NCBI GenBank assembly: GCA_024734495.1
Contig: JALMQS010000070.1
Location: 15,872,306-15,936,305, forward strand
Direction of reading: 5' to 3'
DNA length: 64,000 nucleotides
DNA from: Forficula auricularia
Taxonomy: Eukaryota > Arthropoda > Insecta > Dermaptera > Forficulidae
Shown here: in pieces, positions 43,972 to 55,109 of the stretch
Layout of the letters: every line of letters begins with the position of its first letter
How positions within the stretch are numbered: position 1 is the stretch's first letter
The notes under the pieces: model-generated
What the model was told of the DNA's origin: nothing
The model's database searches: none
Seen by the model: the letters and a program-made list of their open reading frames with translations, nothing else
Translations under genes and position numbers: made by a program

Positions 43972-44490
43972 GTATAAATTATGAAGCTGGCCAAATGGAT
44001 TTTTTCCGAGGCCATATATATAAAAAAATAACAATAATAAAATAAAATCTAATTGTCTTTTTTTCTCATGAATTTTGATTACATCTTCAGTTGAGTTGAC
44101 ATTTTGACTATGAATAGACATAAGATCTATTCCAATGAAATGTTTCTGGCCACATAAGTTCTTCAGATATGATTTGAGCCACCTGAGAATAATTAATGTC
44201 TTATCTGGTAGAGTAGCAAATAAATTTTATAGCATAAAAATATTCAAGTACATTTTGACATTACACTAGAACCCGAGAGCTTGAGATGTCCATTTTAATC
44301 ATCCTTTTGCACCCAATAAAATCTCCAAATATCAAATTCAGCCTCCAATAGGTCTAGATCAAGTTTATTTTTGTATATGACCAATTTTTCTTGGTCTAAT
44401 AAATCATGATTTTCATATATTTAATTCAATAGCGAATCGAATGCAGGTGATTTTTGTCAGATATTAAGTAATAATATCTGATTTTATATA
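43972..44490 (-). pseudogene. hAT transposase C-terminal (dimerisation domain) relic, copy 1
   Basis: Minus-strand frames give KLDLDLLEAEFDIWRFYW (near 44320-44385), and ILRWLKSYLKN (near 44150-44190) followed by GQKHFIGIDLMSIHS and EDVIKIHEKK (to about 44055). This is the hATC pattern: ...LRRLKSYLR...MGQERL.GLALL.IH....V....V+..F...K. A break separates the two parts and the usual ATAERTFS lead reads LPDKT. It is almost the same over about 520 bp as 55110-55650, so both copies come from one element or a duplication. No N-terminal zinc finger or catalytic part is nearby. Confidence 0.65.
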
Positions 44491-44499
44491 TTTCGATAT

Positions 44500-44770
44500 C
44501 CAGTCGACTAGAAATGTCAAAAGGGCTTAATTTTTTCCACATCACATATTCAATTAAATCTATTGAAATTTCATATCTATTAAATATTTTCTTTTATCTT
44601 TTATATCAAATAGTTTTTATTAGAATATTTTCATTTTAAAGGTTAGTTATTTGACGTGTAATTAGAAAAAACGCTATTCACTACCTTGAAATAATTGTTA
44701 AAAATATAAAATTAATAAATATTATAAAACAAACGATTATTAATAATTATTTTCTATTTTGAATAAAATT
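44500..44770 (+). repeat. Diverged copy of the hairpin arm at 44.84-45.31 kb
   Basis: TTTCATATCT, TTTATATCAAATAGTTTTTA and ATTTTAAAGG.TAGTTATTTGA occur in the same order as in 45080-45260. Confidence 0.55.
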
Positions 44771-44837
44771 CATTGATTAAATGATAAAAACATAGAAAAG
44801 GGTAACAAATGCCTCGCTGATGCTGGTGATTTGCGAT

Positions 44838-45954
44838 CCAGCCTCTGGATATACAGACAAAAATAATTATAAATTAGAAAGAAATCGAGTTTATTTTATC
44901 GATTTCATTTATCTGAAGGCTCATAGTATGTCTATTATATAAGGAAATAGCATTATGATTAAGAATTTTGTAGTTTAAAAGAAATTGTATGAAAAGATTC
45001 AATTTCTTCTTCAGGAGCAAATCAACTAAAAATGGCGAAGAGTTTTATTTTTTTTCTCATTAGATATTAAATCAAATCTTTTGACATTTCATATCTCTGA
45101 ATTATTTTTATTTATTTTTTATATCAAATAATTATTTTTAGGAAATTTGCATTTTAAAGGGTAGTTTATTTGAAGTCCAATTTAAAAAATCTCTAATAAC
45201 TCCGTTGAAATACTTTTAAAAAATATGAAATTAATATATATTATAAAACAATGAATTATAAATCATTTAATATTATTTTGAACAAAATCGAACAGGTACT
45301 TTTCGTGAAAATAGTCAAAAACCATCTGAACCGTCAAAAAACAAGTTTTTTGAAAGCACAAGATGAGTTTTAAAAAAAGTTTAAAAGTCATATGAAACGA
45401 AATATTGACTTGTGACATGGAGGTGAATTTTAAAATGTTTCTAAAACGGCCTTTCATAGACGGTTTTAGGGGTTTTTGACAATTTTCTCGAAAAGTACCT
45501 AATCGATGTAGTTCAAAATAGTGTCAAATGATTCATAATTCATTGTTTTATAATATATATTAATTTCATATTTTTTAAAAATATTTCAACTGAGTTATTA
45601 GCGTTTTTTCAAATTGGACTTCAAATAAACTACCCTTTTAAAATGAAAATTTTCTAATAATAATTATTTGATATAAAAAATAAATGAGAATAACAACCAG
45701 ATATCAAATTTCAATAGATTTGAATAAATATCTAATGAAAAAAAATAAAACTTTTGGCCAATTTTAGTTGATTCGCTCCCGGAGAGAAGAAATAGAATCT
45801 TTTCATAGAATTTCTTTTAAACTACAAAATTCTTAACCAAAATGCTATTTTCTTATATAAAAGATATACTGAGAGCCTTCAGATAGCCGAAATCGATAAA
45901 ATAAGATCGATTTATTTCTATTTATAATTATTTTGGTCTGTTATATCCAGAGGA
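44838..45954. repeat. Giant hairpin element, about 1.1 kb
   Basis: Left arm 44838-45306, right arm about 45485-45954, loop about 180 bp. Landmarks are CCAGCCTCTGGATATACAG/CTGTTATATCCAGAGGATG at the tips, GAAAAGATTCAATTTCTTCT with its reverse at 45783-45803, and CAGGTACTTTTCG/CGAAAAGTACCT next to the loop. The arms differ by scattered substitutions, so it is moderately old. No transposase coding. Confidence 0.85.
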
Positions 45955-46494
45955 TGTCTAGCCATCAGACACCTTATTTCTCATTGATTCAAGTCCATCC
46001 ACTCTACAATATTGGAATATTTTTTAACGCGCAAACTATTGATCTTAAACATTTTACTTATATGAACTTTTCTGTTGGAAATGAAATCTTGTTTAATAAA
46101 GATCATAATATAAATTTATGTGACTCAAAGGGTTAGGCAGTGATGGTGAGATTTATGTGGAAAGTTAGATAAATCCTGCCCTAGAGGCTTAAATATTCTA
46201 AATATTAAAAAACTTTATTGAAGAAACATTTTGATATTTTAAATTTCTAAATGAAAGTTCATTATCTATAATTAGTCCCAATGACTTTTTAAATAGCTAG
46301 AGAGGATCAAAAATGCAATATTACATAATTTTTTCTGAGAAAAGTATACATTATTTTAGAAAAACAAATGCGGTTTTGATAAAGAAATTATTATTGAAAT
46401 CATTGTCACCAACCAAATTCTAAATTTGTTTAATCAAAAAATAATCCTACGAAGTCATTGGGCTAGAATTTTTATATTGAAAAATGTTTCCATT

Positions 46495-46674
46495 TCTAAA
46501 GATAAGAGTAAATAAATATTATATGTAATATTCATTTACTATGAGTTAAAGATTCTTTGTCACTTGTTTCACATTAAAATTAACTCACAGTAAATGAATA
46601 TTACATATAATATTTTAATCTTATCTTTAATAAAGATGTTTCACCTTGCACCAACGCCACAATCTCTACTAATT
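46495..46674 (+). mobile_element. Hairpin retroelement 'HPR', copy 2, with 10-bp target duplication
   Basis: TGTTTCCATT flanks both sides (46484-46493 and 46674-46683). Arms 46498-46548 and 46580-46628 pair with each other, and the tail 46632-46673 is nearly identical to that of copy 1. The arm interior (ATTATATGTAATATTC) differs from copy 1 (ATTTTATTTAATATGG) yet is matched within the copy. Confidence 0.85.
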
Positions 46675-46802
46675 GTTTCCATTCCCATTAACTCGAACCG
46701 TTGATTTTAGACATTCTACTCACATAACTTTTCTGTGAAATTGAAATAAATTTGTACTTTTCCCTGAAATTTAAATTACCTTAATAAAGGTCATTGTCAT
46801 TG

Positions 46803-47050
46803 GCGTAGCTAGAGAGTTTCTAGGGGAGGGGGGGGGGGCGTAGGCAGCCGGCCAGCTATTAGTCATCTCAAGGTTTCAATTTCGGTAATCCGATTAGAGA
46901 TCAAGAAACTTTTAGAAGAATTAGCAAATTTTTGAAGTAACGAAATAATTTAATGAGAAATACATAAGTGATGCATTGTAATAATTAAGTTCCAATTTTT
47001 CTAGTGGGGGTCACTTCCTGCCTTGCCCCTCCCCTAACTACGCCCATGAT
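46803..47050. mobile_element. Short inverted-repeat element (GGCGTAG ends) with poly-G tract
   Basis: Left end ATTGGCGTAGCTAG; right end CCCCTAACTACGCCCATGA; the ends are imperfect inverted repeats. The left side has a GGGGAGGGGGGGGGGGGCG tract and GTAGGCAGCCGG, found also (reversed) near 59640-59660. hAT-like by appearance only. Confidence 0.5.
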
Positions 47051-47242
47051 AACTGAGTCAATTTTTGGAAGGTGAAGTTAAGGACTCTTTTCCCTGACAT
47101 CATTACATTTAATGAGATATTAATTACCTAACATTAAAAATATCAAGTTTTTATGTCAGCCAAAATCTAACCAGCTTTTAATCTCAATATAAAACAACTT
47201 AATTTGAAATATTTTTTTGTTATTAGGTATTATTAGTTTGTA

Positions 47243-47720
47243 AGCTATACGCAGCGATTCTTAACGAGAGGTCCCGCGGAAAGTATGTACGGGTGCCGCG
47301 AAAATATTATAATTTTTTATCTTTTTATATCTTTAGAAATAAAAAAAATATATGTTGCTAGTTTTTATAAGTGATACCTTTTGGGCATTCCACGCCAAAT
47401 CGGACGGTTGGAAAAATTTTAATTTTTGATTTCCTTCATTTTTTGACATTCTTTAGTATCCGTCAAAAAACTCTTTTTTCTGGTAATCCAATTTCGGTTT
47501 TACGCTCATAACTTCTTCAAAAATAGTCCGAATTCAAATTTTTTTTTCATACTTTTTAGAAAAAATACAAAAAATTATTTAAACTGTTTTTATATGCTAT
47601 TTTTTGAGTTTGAAAATTATAATCTTTTTGGAAACTGTATGTAGGATTTTTTTTTGATAATTTTTTATTTTAAACTTCTATTCATTCTACAAAATTTAAC
47701 ACTGGGGTCCTATGATAATT
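47243..47720 (+). mobile_element. Second copy of the CAGCGATTCTTAAC element
   Basis: CAGCGATTCTTAACGAGAGG, then CACGCCAAATCGGACGGTTG, CATTTTTTGACATTCTTTAG and TTTTTATATGCTATTTTTTG follow the same order as 40363-40880. The right part is missing. A short CTATGATAATTACTAT duplication lies at 47710 and 47750. Confidence 0.7.
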
Positions 47721-47850
47721 ACTATTATTTTCGATTTCACCAGTGGCCCTATGATAATTACTATTTATATACATGTAATAAATACAGTCGTATTTTATGT
47801 TTTTACGTAGGGTCCCGAAATAAAGGGAATTTTGCCTAGGCCCAAAAGAG

Positions 47851-48215
47851 TTTTTTTTTTTTTTTTTTAATGATATTGATGTGAGAACGAGATACACCAG
47901 AAGGTGGATCCCCAAAGGCCTGTATGGGCTGGCCCCTCAATCGTGAAAAGAACAGAGCAGAAGGAAAAGAAGCCGTGATCACGGGCCAATCTCAGAAACT
48001 TAGATAAATCAACTATCCAATTTACTCAAGGTTTTAGGCTTCGAGCAGTGGTAAATCCTCCGCGCGATAAATTCGGTTAAATTTATCTCCCACTTAATTT
48101 TTTATTACCAGACCCTATACTTACAGAAAAAATGTTCGGGTATAGCCGGGAATCGAACCCCGAGACCTCCGGGTTGCCAGTCAGTTGTTCTGACCATTAC
48201 ACCACCGAGGCGGAC
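47851..48215 (-). mobile_element. tRNA-derived SINE (family B) with poly-A tail
   Basis: Minus strand: GTCCGCCTCGGTGGTGTAAT and GGTCAGAACAACTGACTGGC start a tRNA-like head with A box TGGTGTAATGG and B box GGTTCGATTCC (near 48148-48158). A 280-bp body follows and ends in 18 A residues (47851-47868). The length and head suggest a full-length copy. It is distinct from family A at 2752 and 61150. The parent tRNA is not identified. Confidence 0.85.
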
Positions 48216-48909
48216 AGTTTAGTTTAGTTTAAATCCACCCCTGAAATATAGGCGACAAAATATCATAATTCCTCCAGTGCCCATTAATCATAATTAAATA
48301 TAAAATTAAGTTATTAAAAATAAAAAGATGTTTCGAGAAATAAATTTTCGACTAGTTTATTATATTTAAATATAAATATAGTTTTTAAAAAATAATCATA
48401 AAAAGGAATTATTAATATTTCAATAAGTACCTACGCGAAACTTTTTGTCTATATAAATACGGATTATATAATTATTCCTAATTGAAATTCAAAATTTAAT
48501 TTTTCGTCTAAATTTTTCAAGGGAAAGAACGTAGAACGTCGTTCCCACCTTTTTTTCTATTTCAAAGAACGAAAGACAAAAATAAAAGAGCGATTCTGTT
48601 TCAGACCATCATTTTTTAATTACCCAAGGTAAGTATAAAAATTAGTTATGGCCTTGGCAAAGCGCATTTTGGCAAATCCAGTTGAAGAAAATTCTCATCT
48701 AGAAAGGATGCGCATTTAATGAAATCGTTTTATTTTAAAATGCGTGACATTCTAAAGTCATATCGAAGAACACATTAAATTATTAAATGAAATAAACCTC
48801 ACTCAAAGGCTATTAAAGCAATTTTAATTTTTTATTTAACTTTTTTCACGCCTGATCTAAATCTAATTAAATAATAATAAAAACAAAAATATCACCGAGC
48901 GAATCTCTG
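48216..48909. other. AT-rich sequence, nothing recognised
   Basis: No supported feature; a slightly GC-richer bit at 48530-48600 is unassigned. Confidence 0.35.
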
Positions 48910-49084
48910 TCTTCTTTAGCTTCACACGTTTTTGAGATATTTTAAAAAACGAAGCCAATTTTTCCTAACCGATTGCAATATTTGACAATTCTACGAATGG
49001 TAAAGTAAACCAGACAGGGCATCGCAATACTTCACATTAGTATATTCTATATAATATAAATGGGAAAGTAAAAAAAATATTATC

Positions 49085-49297
49085 TTAATATACCTTTGAA
49101 GATAAAATAGGCGTATTGTACCACCTAATAATCCTAGGTAAAGTTGACCTAAGAAATAATATTTCAACGCCTTGAAAACGGACCAGACGCAATCTCGTCT
49201 TGCTTGGGAGTTGTGCGTGCCTTAGGGGCTTTCGGGATTCAAAGCGTTTTTTTATTATACTCAACACTTGAGGCTGTCGCCGTTTATGCTTTGTCAA
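49085..49297 (-). pseudogene. Possible LINE RT C-terminal fragment
   Basis: The minus-strand frame reads RHAQLPSKTRLRLVRFQGVE and then FLRSTLPRIIRWYNTPIL. The arrangement (basic stretch, then FL..TLPR.IR.WN.LP) resembles the end of Jockey/CR1-type RT proteins, but the key Trp-Asn-Leu-Pro reads WYNTP. No other LINE part is seen adjacent. Uncertain. Confidence 0.3.
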
Positions 49298-49959
49298 AGC
49301 TTTTGTGACTAAAAATAAATTTCACTGACCAGGATTCTCCAGCGACTTGTCTTGTTCTAGAGCTCAACAAACAGCTGGAACGGAAATTGAAGGAAAAAGG
49401 GAAACTTTTTCAAGAATCGCTACTCTGTTGGCAGTTTAGGTGAATTAATATTTTTTTTTTCAAGTAGATAATTTTTTTTTAATTATTACTGCTAATAGTT
49501 CACTGGAAAAATATTTAAAAAATTTCTAATTAGCCCGAAATAATTATAAAAATAATAATGTTGCAGATCTGCAACATCATGCGTCTAAGATGTAGTTTTT
49601 ATTTAGGAAAGTAAAAATCAATCGACATCCTTTTATAATAATTTATTGTAAAAAGAATTAGTTAGTAATAAAATAATTTATATATGGAACGAAGTAAAAC
49701 ATTTCTTGTCTTTGTTAATACATAAATTTAAAAAATATAGGTGAAAATCGACAAAAAATGCAAATTTATAAAGAAATAAAGAAAGCAAAGAAAATTTTTA
49801 AAATTTTTTTAAAATTTTTATAATTTAAAATATAAAATACTATAAATAAAATTTTTTATGCACTAGATGGTTAAAGGATAAATATATAAATCTAATATTC
49901 ATTACAATTTAATATTTTATTATCTAGAATCAAAAGGACGTTACTATAATAATAGAAAT

Positions 49960-50020
49960 TAGAAATTAATCTCTAGTAGTCTGAAATAGCTCTGAACTTG
50001 TATTTGGCATCCTTGCAATG
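49960..50020 (-). repeat. Short fragment of the 1-kb dispersed repeat
   Basis: GAAATTAATCTCTAGTAGTC and TGAAATAGCTC..AACTTGTATTTGG match the reverse complement of 10735-10795. Confidence 0.5.
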
Positions 50021-50309
50021 CCTTGCGCTCTAAAGGAAGAGAGCTCATTCTTTCTCCATCATTTTTAATCTTTTTCTTCGATCAGATTCAAATAAACGAA
50101 TTGCTCACACGCATAATTATTACATAGCAAAATAAACTGCAACAGATCGTTGCTAAAATTTATCCAAATTCATTTGAAATATTAATATGTTTTGCTGGCT
50201 TGGTGTGTACTGGATATATTAATTATTTATCCTTTAACAATAAAAAAATAATATGTTTATTCCTTTATTATTAATCAGATATCACTTGCAATTTGCAGTT
50301 CATGTTGAC

Positions 50310-50700
50310 TTTAATTCAAAAATAATGATCGATTCTCATTTAATAGTCGAGGAATAACCATTCTACATTGGATTTTTGACGTTTCGGTTATTATTAGTAA
50401 CCATTGCTGAGACATGGAGGAATCGACTTAAAACCAAAAATAGCCATCGATTCTCATCAAATACTCGAGGAATAACAATTCTACATTAGATTTTTGACGC
50501 TTCGATTATTATTGGTAACCATTGCTGGAGACATGGAGGAAACAGCTTAAAATCAAAAATAGCGATCTATTCTTATCTAATACTAGAGGAATAACCTTAT
50601 TGCATTCCAATTTTGATGTTTTGACTAGTAATGGCAACCTCTACTGGAAACGTGGAAGAATCGACTTAAAATCAAAAAGACTAAATTCTTTTATGGCATA
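50310..50700 (+). repeat. 119-bp repeat array, forward half
   Basis: About three units with TTTTTGACGTTTCGG or TTTTTGACGCTTCGA and TAACCATTGCTG. The last is of the TTATTGCATTCC type. Confidence 0.85.
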
Positions 50701-50719
50701 CAACTCAAACTTGAGTTGT

Positions 50720-51380
50720 TTACCAAAAAAGAATTTAGTCTTTTTGATTTTAAGTCGATTCTTCTACGTTTTCAGTAGAGGTTGCCATTAATAGACAAAA
50801 CATTAAAAATGGAATGCAATAAGGTTATTCCTCTAGTATTAGATAAGAATCGATCTTTATTTTTTATTTTAAGCCGATTCCTCCATGTCTTCAGCAATGG
50901 TTACCAATAAAAACCGAAACGTCAAAAATTCAATATAGAATAGTTATTCCTCAAGTATTAGATGAGAATCAATAGCTGTTTTTGATTTTAAATTTATTCC
51001 TCTATGTCTTCACAAATGGTTACAAATAAAAACCGAAACGTCAAAAATCCAAAATAGAATAGTTATTCCTCAAGTACTAGATGAGAATCAATAGCTGTTT
51101 TTTATTTTAAATCGATTCCACTATGTCTTCAGCAATGGTTACCAATAAAAACCGAAACGTCAAAATTCGAATATAGAATGGTTATTCCTCAAGTACTAGA
51201 TGATAATCACGCTATTTTTGATTTTAAGTCGATTCCTCTATGTCTTCAGCAATGGTTTCCAATAAAAACCGAAACGTCAAAATTCGAATATAGAATGGTT
51301 ATTCCTCAAGTACTAGATGAGAATCAATCGCTATTTTTGGTTTTAAGTCGATTCCTCTATGTCTTCAGCAAATGTAACGG
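50720..51380 (-). repeat. 119-bp repeat array, inverted half
   Basis: About five to six units: TCTTCAGCAATGGTTACCAA, AAACCGAAACGTCAAAA, GGTTATTCCTCAAGTA recur with near-constant spacing. It is longer than the forward half. Confidence 0.85.
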
Positions 51381-52127
51381 ATAAGAAAAGAACGCAGTTG
51401 CTATGGTTACTTATAAACTTTCCTCCCAAATTTGTAGCATTTCACACAGAAAAGCCTATCCACTCTTACTTAGTTAGGTTAAATGAGTCCTATATTAAAC
51501 AGATAAAATGAATAAATTTTAAAGAATTTAAAAATCTTTCTTTAGAGTAAAGTACTTTAAAATATAATTTTAACTAAAAACTTTATTTAACCTTTTTTGT
51601 CGTCCCCAAGGTACTTAATTAGGATAATAAATTTCATCAAAATTGGTTAAGTCATTTTAAAGATATTTAGAAAAAACTAAAAAAGTACTGAAATATAGTA
51701 CTAATGTTTGTGGGGCGATATGTACCAAAAACTAATCAGCACTTCATTTTGTTAAAATAATAGTAGGTTTTCAATTTCATTCCAATCGGTGCAAAGGTGT
51801 GGAAATAATCGTGGACGAAATAAACGATAACATCCATCCATCCATCCCCACGCACTTCCAAAAAAATGGCACTTTTTGGGCTCTCGACCAGATCCCATGT
51901 AATTTTTGCAAAACCGTCACGTGCTAAAATTCAATCTAATTGAATACTACAATTTGTGACCTTAATTGAGATCATGGGTTCCGTAGTCTTTACCTGAGGA
52001 CCCTTTGAAGTCGCGCTTGTCGCGAGACCGATTACAATACTTTCCCCATGATTCGCATTTGATAAAGTAAAAAGTGAAAACTTATTTACAATAGGGACTA
52101 GAAGTAATTAATAATACATCTAAATAT

Positions 52128-52400
52128 AAATTTTCTTAGAAAATTATAAGATGGTGTCATCTATTAAATCCAATGGAATGGAATATTTTTAATTATATGT
52201 CAGAAGGGTTGTTTTTCACCACCTCGGTAATCGAACCCGAGTGCCAGTAACAGCAAACCGGTCCATCTGGCTCACCTGCGAGGTGTGAACCTCTCTGACA
52301 TATGTAAACGCGTTAAATATGTTACTCAAAGATTTTTTAAAAATATTCCTTTCCATTGGATTTAATAGATGACACCATCTTATGAATTTCTAAGAAAATT
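52128..52400. mobile_element. Small palindrome with a tRNA-like head in the loop
   Basis: Arms 52128-52193 and 52337-52400 are inverted (TAAGATGGTGTCATCTATTA at the left). The loop, read on the minus strand, has TGAGCCAGATGG (A-box-like) and GGGTTCGATTACCGAGG (B-box-like, near 52220-52236). ACATATGTCAGAGAGG and its reverse give an inner pairing. A SINE-related palindrome, similar in plan to that at 37 kb. Confidence 0.65.
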
Positions 52401-54655
52401 TGAATCTATTACCATCGGCAAATTGAAATCTTTCATAAATATAAATTGTTCATTCATGCCTAAATTACAAATATATGACCTTAAAATTTCAAAAAAATGA
52501 TTCCAAAAAAATTTTCTGCACTTTTGAATCAGAATTTCTAAAATTAATCCAGACACACAGACAATCAGAAAAAAAATAATTTTTCAACACAATGAACCAA
52601 AAAACAAATTGATATTTTTTGAGTTAGTATTGACTAGACTGCTTCGAGTAAAAATAAATTCTCAAGACTCAATAGGCAGGCAGAATCTCTTATGTTGAAG
52701 TCGTGGATTATCACTAGAGTTAAAATTACTTACTCTACATATGGAGCAATTGGATTTCTTGCTCTCTTTAATAAACTGGTTTATATATATATATATATAT
52801 ATATGTTATTACATACCAGTTCAATGCAATTGGAAATCTAAAATTTGTTAAACGTGTCAAATTTATTATATTATTAAAGAACGCCTGTAGAAAAACAAAC
52901 TGAAAATGAAACACGCGGAACGAATTGGACAAGTCGAACCCTTTCACGTTTCTACTCGTCTAGACACTCAGGTTTCATTCAAGGTCCTTCATATAGGGAC
53001 AATATTTTCAAATTTTGATTTTTAAAATAAAAAAGTGGTAATTATCATCGGGTTCGATTCTTAACCCATTAGTAATTACTTAAGCAAAAAATTAATTTCA
53101 AGTTCACCTTAGAAATTAAGTAGCTGGAACACCGAGCGATTCTCGGTAATTTTTTGCTTCAGTTAAAAGCGGTATTTTATTATTATTTTTAATTTTAAAT
53201 TCAGGTAAAAAGGTCGATTTTTATTCGCAGCCAAAAAATAAAATTTAATTTATATTTTTATCAACGTATACACGCGCTATGGCCATCATCAAGACGTATC
53301 ACTGGGCACAAAGTTTTGAATGTAATTGTAATTAAAATTAATATTAATATACAGGGAGGTTCTTTCGTTGATCACATTTAAATCCTAAAGAAGGAGGCAT
53401 TATCGGATTTTTTAAGAGAATGAAATTAATATTCTAATAAATTATTTTATAGTGAAATACCTTTAATTAATTAAATTTGCAAATTCTAATATATAATAAT
53501 ATTTGTATTGATTTATTAGTGGAATTTAAAATAATAAACCAATTAATTTTATTAAAAGAAAATAGAAAAAAATGTAATTATAAATTTTTATTCAAACAAC
53601 CACCTGTGAATAATTATTTCAATTTACAAAAAATACATCGAAAACACCTACGCCTCCATCCTCTCACTTAATCAACTTTCCCTTCTTTTCGGTAATGCAA
53701 GGGTCTTTCAAGATCCATAGGGGCTGCATCTTTACTGGTGCGCTACTTCTTGCATTCAATTCCATTAAAAAAAAAAAAAAAAACTTAACCGAACATATAT
53801 ATATATACAAGAACTGCTCGTTTAATATAATAAGATTTTCCGTTAGTAAATAAGTTCGCAACTCTTAAGCTACCCATAGAGTATTAAAAGATGTGCCATG
53901 GTGTGTTGACTTTAGTTTTTATAATTTTAAATTATAGGTATATAAAAATTGAATTTTTTAGATTACATAAAACATTAGATATTTAATATTTTTATAGTTT
54001 ATTTCTGTTATTCATTCTGTTATCTCAATCAGTGATAAACAAATGAATAAATGAGTCATTATCAAAAGTTAAAATAAAGGAAAATTCCTTTAGAACAATA
54101 GATGGCTTTGTAAGAAAATGATAGATACATTTCAATTTTATAAATATACATATCAAACGATGTTGGAACAGAAAAATTATACTTATTTTAAAAAGCACAA
54201 GAGCCATTGGCCAACATGGATACTCTTCCAGAATTATCACCTCCTGGAGATACCGAAGAGTAGGTTTTTTGAATTTTCAAAGGATTCTGACCAGAGGCGT
54301 TAGGAATTACATTTTGAAAATCAACTCTATTCGATGGAGTGCTTTAGGCAAGACACATATTCAAATGTAAAATAAATAAACCCAAAATAAAATTTAATGG
54401 CAAAAGTAATAAAATAAATATGAAAACATATCTACAAGGGTGGTCTAAGTAGTGTATGTGGGGTGGGTTCAAATTATTCAGATCAAATAATGAAATCATT
54501 GCATCTGTCTTGAGATATGATTTCAAAAATGCACCCACAACCTGTCCTAAACTTTTTGGAGCTAAGGAAAAGATTTTTTAGTAAAATTTGAAGTGATCTG
54601 AAAAAAATGAGTACAACAAAAGCTTAAATAAGGGACCTAACTATAATAAGGTCAC
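52401..54655. other. AT-rich sequence; only a TA microsatellite recognised
   Basis: (TA)n at about 52781-52804. Short frames in this stretch lack any family signal. A GC-richer bit at 52905-52990 is unassigned. Confidence 0.4.
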
Positions 54656-54760
54656 TGTAGTGCAGGTGTCGGTAACCTTTTTTGGTTGATGGTCAAAATC
54701 AACCAATATGTGCCAATTAAAAAGAATTTTCACGTGAGTGGATATTTTTTATTTCAAAAC
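54656..54760 (+). mobile_element. Possible hAT-like MITE end
   Basis: GCAGGTGTCGGTAACCTTTT is close to the CAGGGGTCGGCAACC ends of hAT MITEs. The other end was not found. Confidence 0.3.
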
Positions 54761-54944
54761 AGTCTTAAGATAAATTCTAGTGAGAAAATAATAGAAACAT
54801 TTATTATATATGAATTATAACAAAAAAATTTCTTAAACAAAACATAAAAGTACATACCTAGCTACTTTTAATTTTATAGTTTTTATATTAAAAATAATAA
54901 TAATAATTATTATATTAATAAGAAAATATAATAATAATTGAAGG

Positions 54945-55085
54945 TTCTTATTGCCGAGAGTAGCAGAATTTTTATAAATTAAAGGAGACAATACAAGAGG
55001 GTGTCTTTTGCTGGAAAAATACATTTTTAAATTTATTTATAACGAGACTATAGTTTGGAGAGCTTTGTCCTCTTAATCAGTCTAT
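54945..55085 (-). ncRNA. PLE tail with decayed hammerhead-like motif
   Basis: The minus strand reads CTGATTAAGAGGACAAAG, CTCTCCAAACTATAGTC and TCGTTATAAATAAATTT, a decayed relative of 15395-15445 (core G8 and GAAA altered). Downstream (54945-54990) the sequence shared with 12455 and 37876 follows, in reverse. It adjoins the hAT relic. Confidence 0.45.
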
Positions 55086-55109
55086 TACAATTGATTCACA
55101 GGAATAATA

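Larger units (their letters stand above)
50120..52075 (+). mobile_element. Foldback-like 'FBR' element, copy 3 (most complete)
   Basis: Order: AATAAACTGCAACAGATCG end, forward 119-bp repeats (50310-50700), central palindrome CAACTCAAACTTGAGTTG (50701-50718), inverted repeats (50720-51380), then the common body in reverse (GTCATTTTAAAGATATTTAG, TGCAAAACCGTCACGTGC, CGCGACC-like GTCGCGAGACCGATTAC) to the end at AAAGTAAAAAG. Two opposed arrays of tandem repeats resemble Foldback/Galileo elements in architecture. There is no transposase and the outer ends are not an obvious inverted pair. Its true class is open. Confidence 0.75.
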
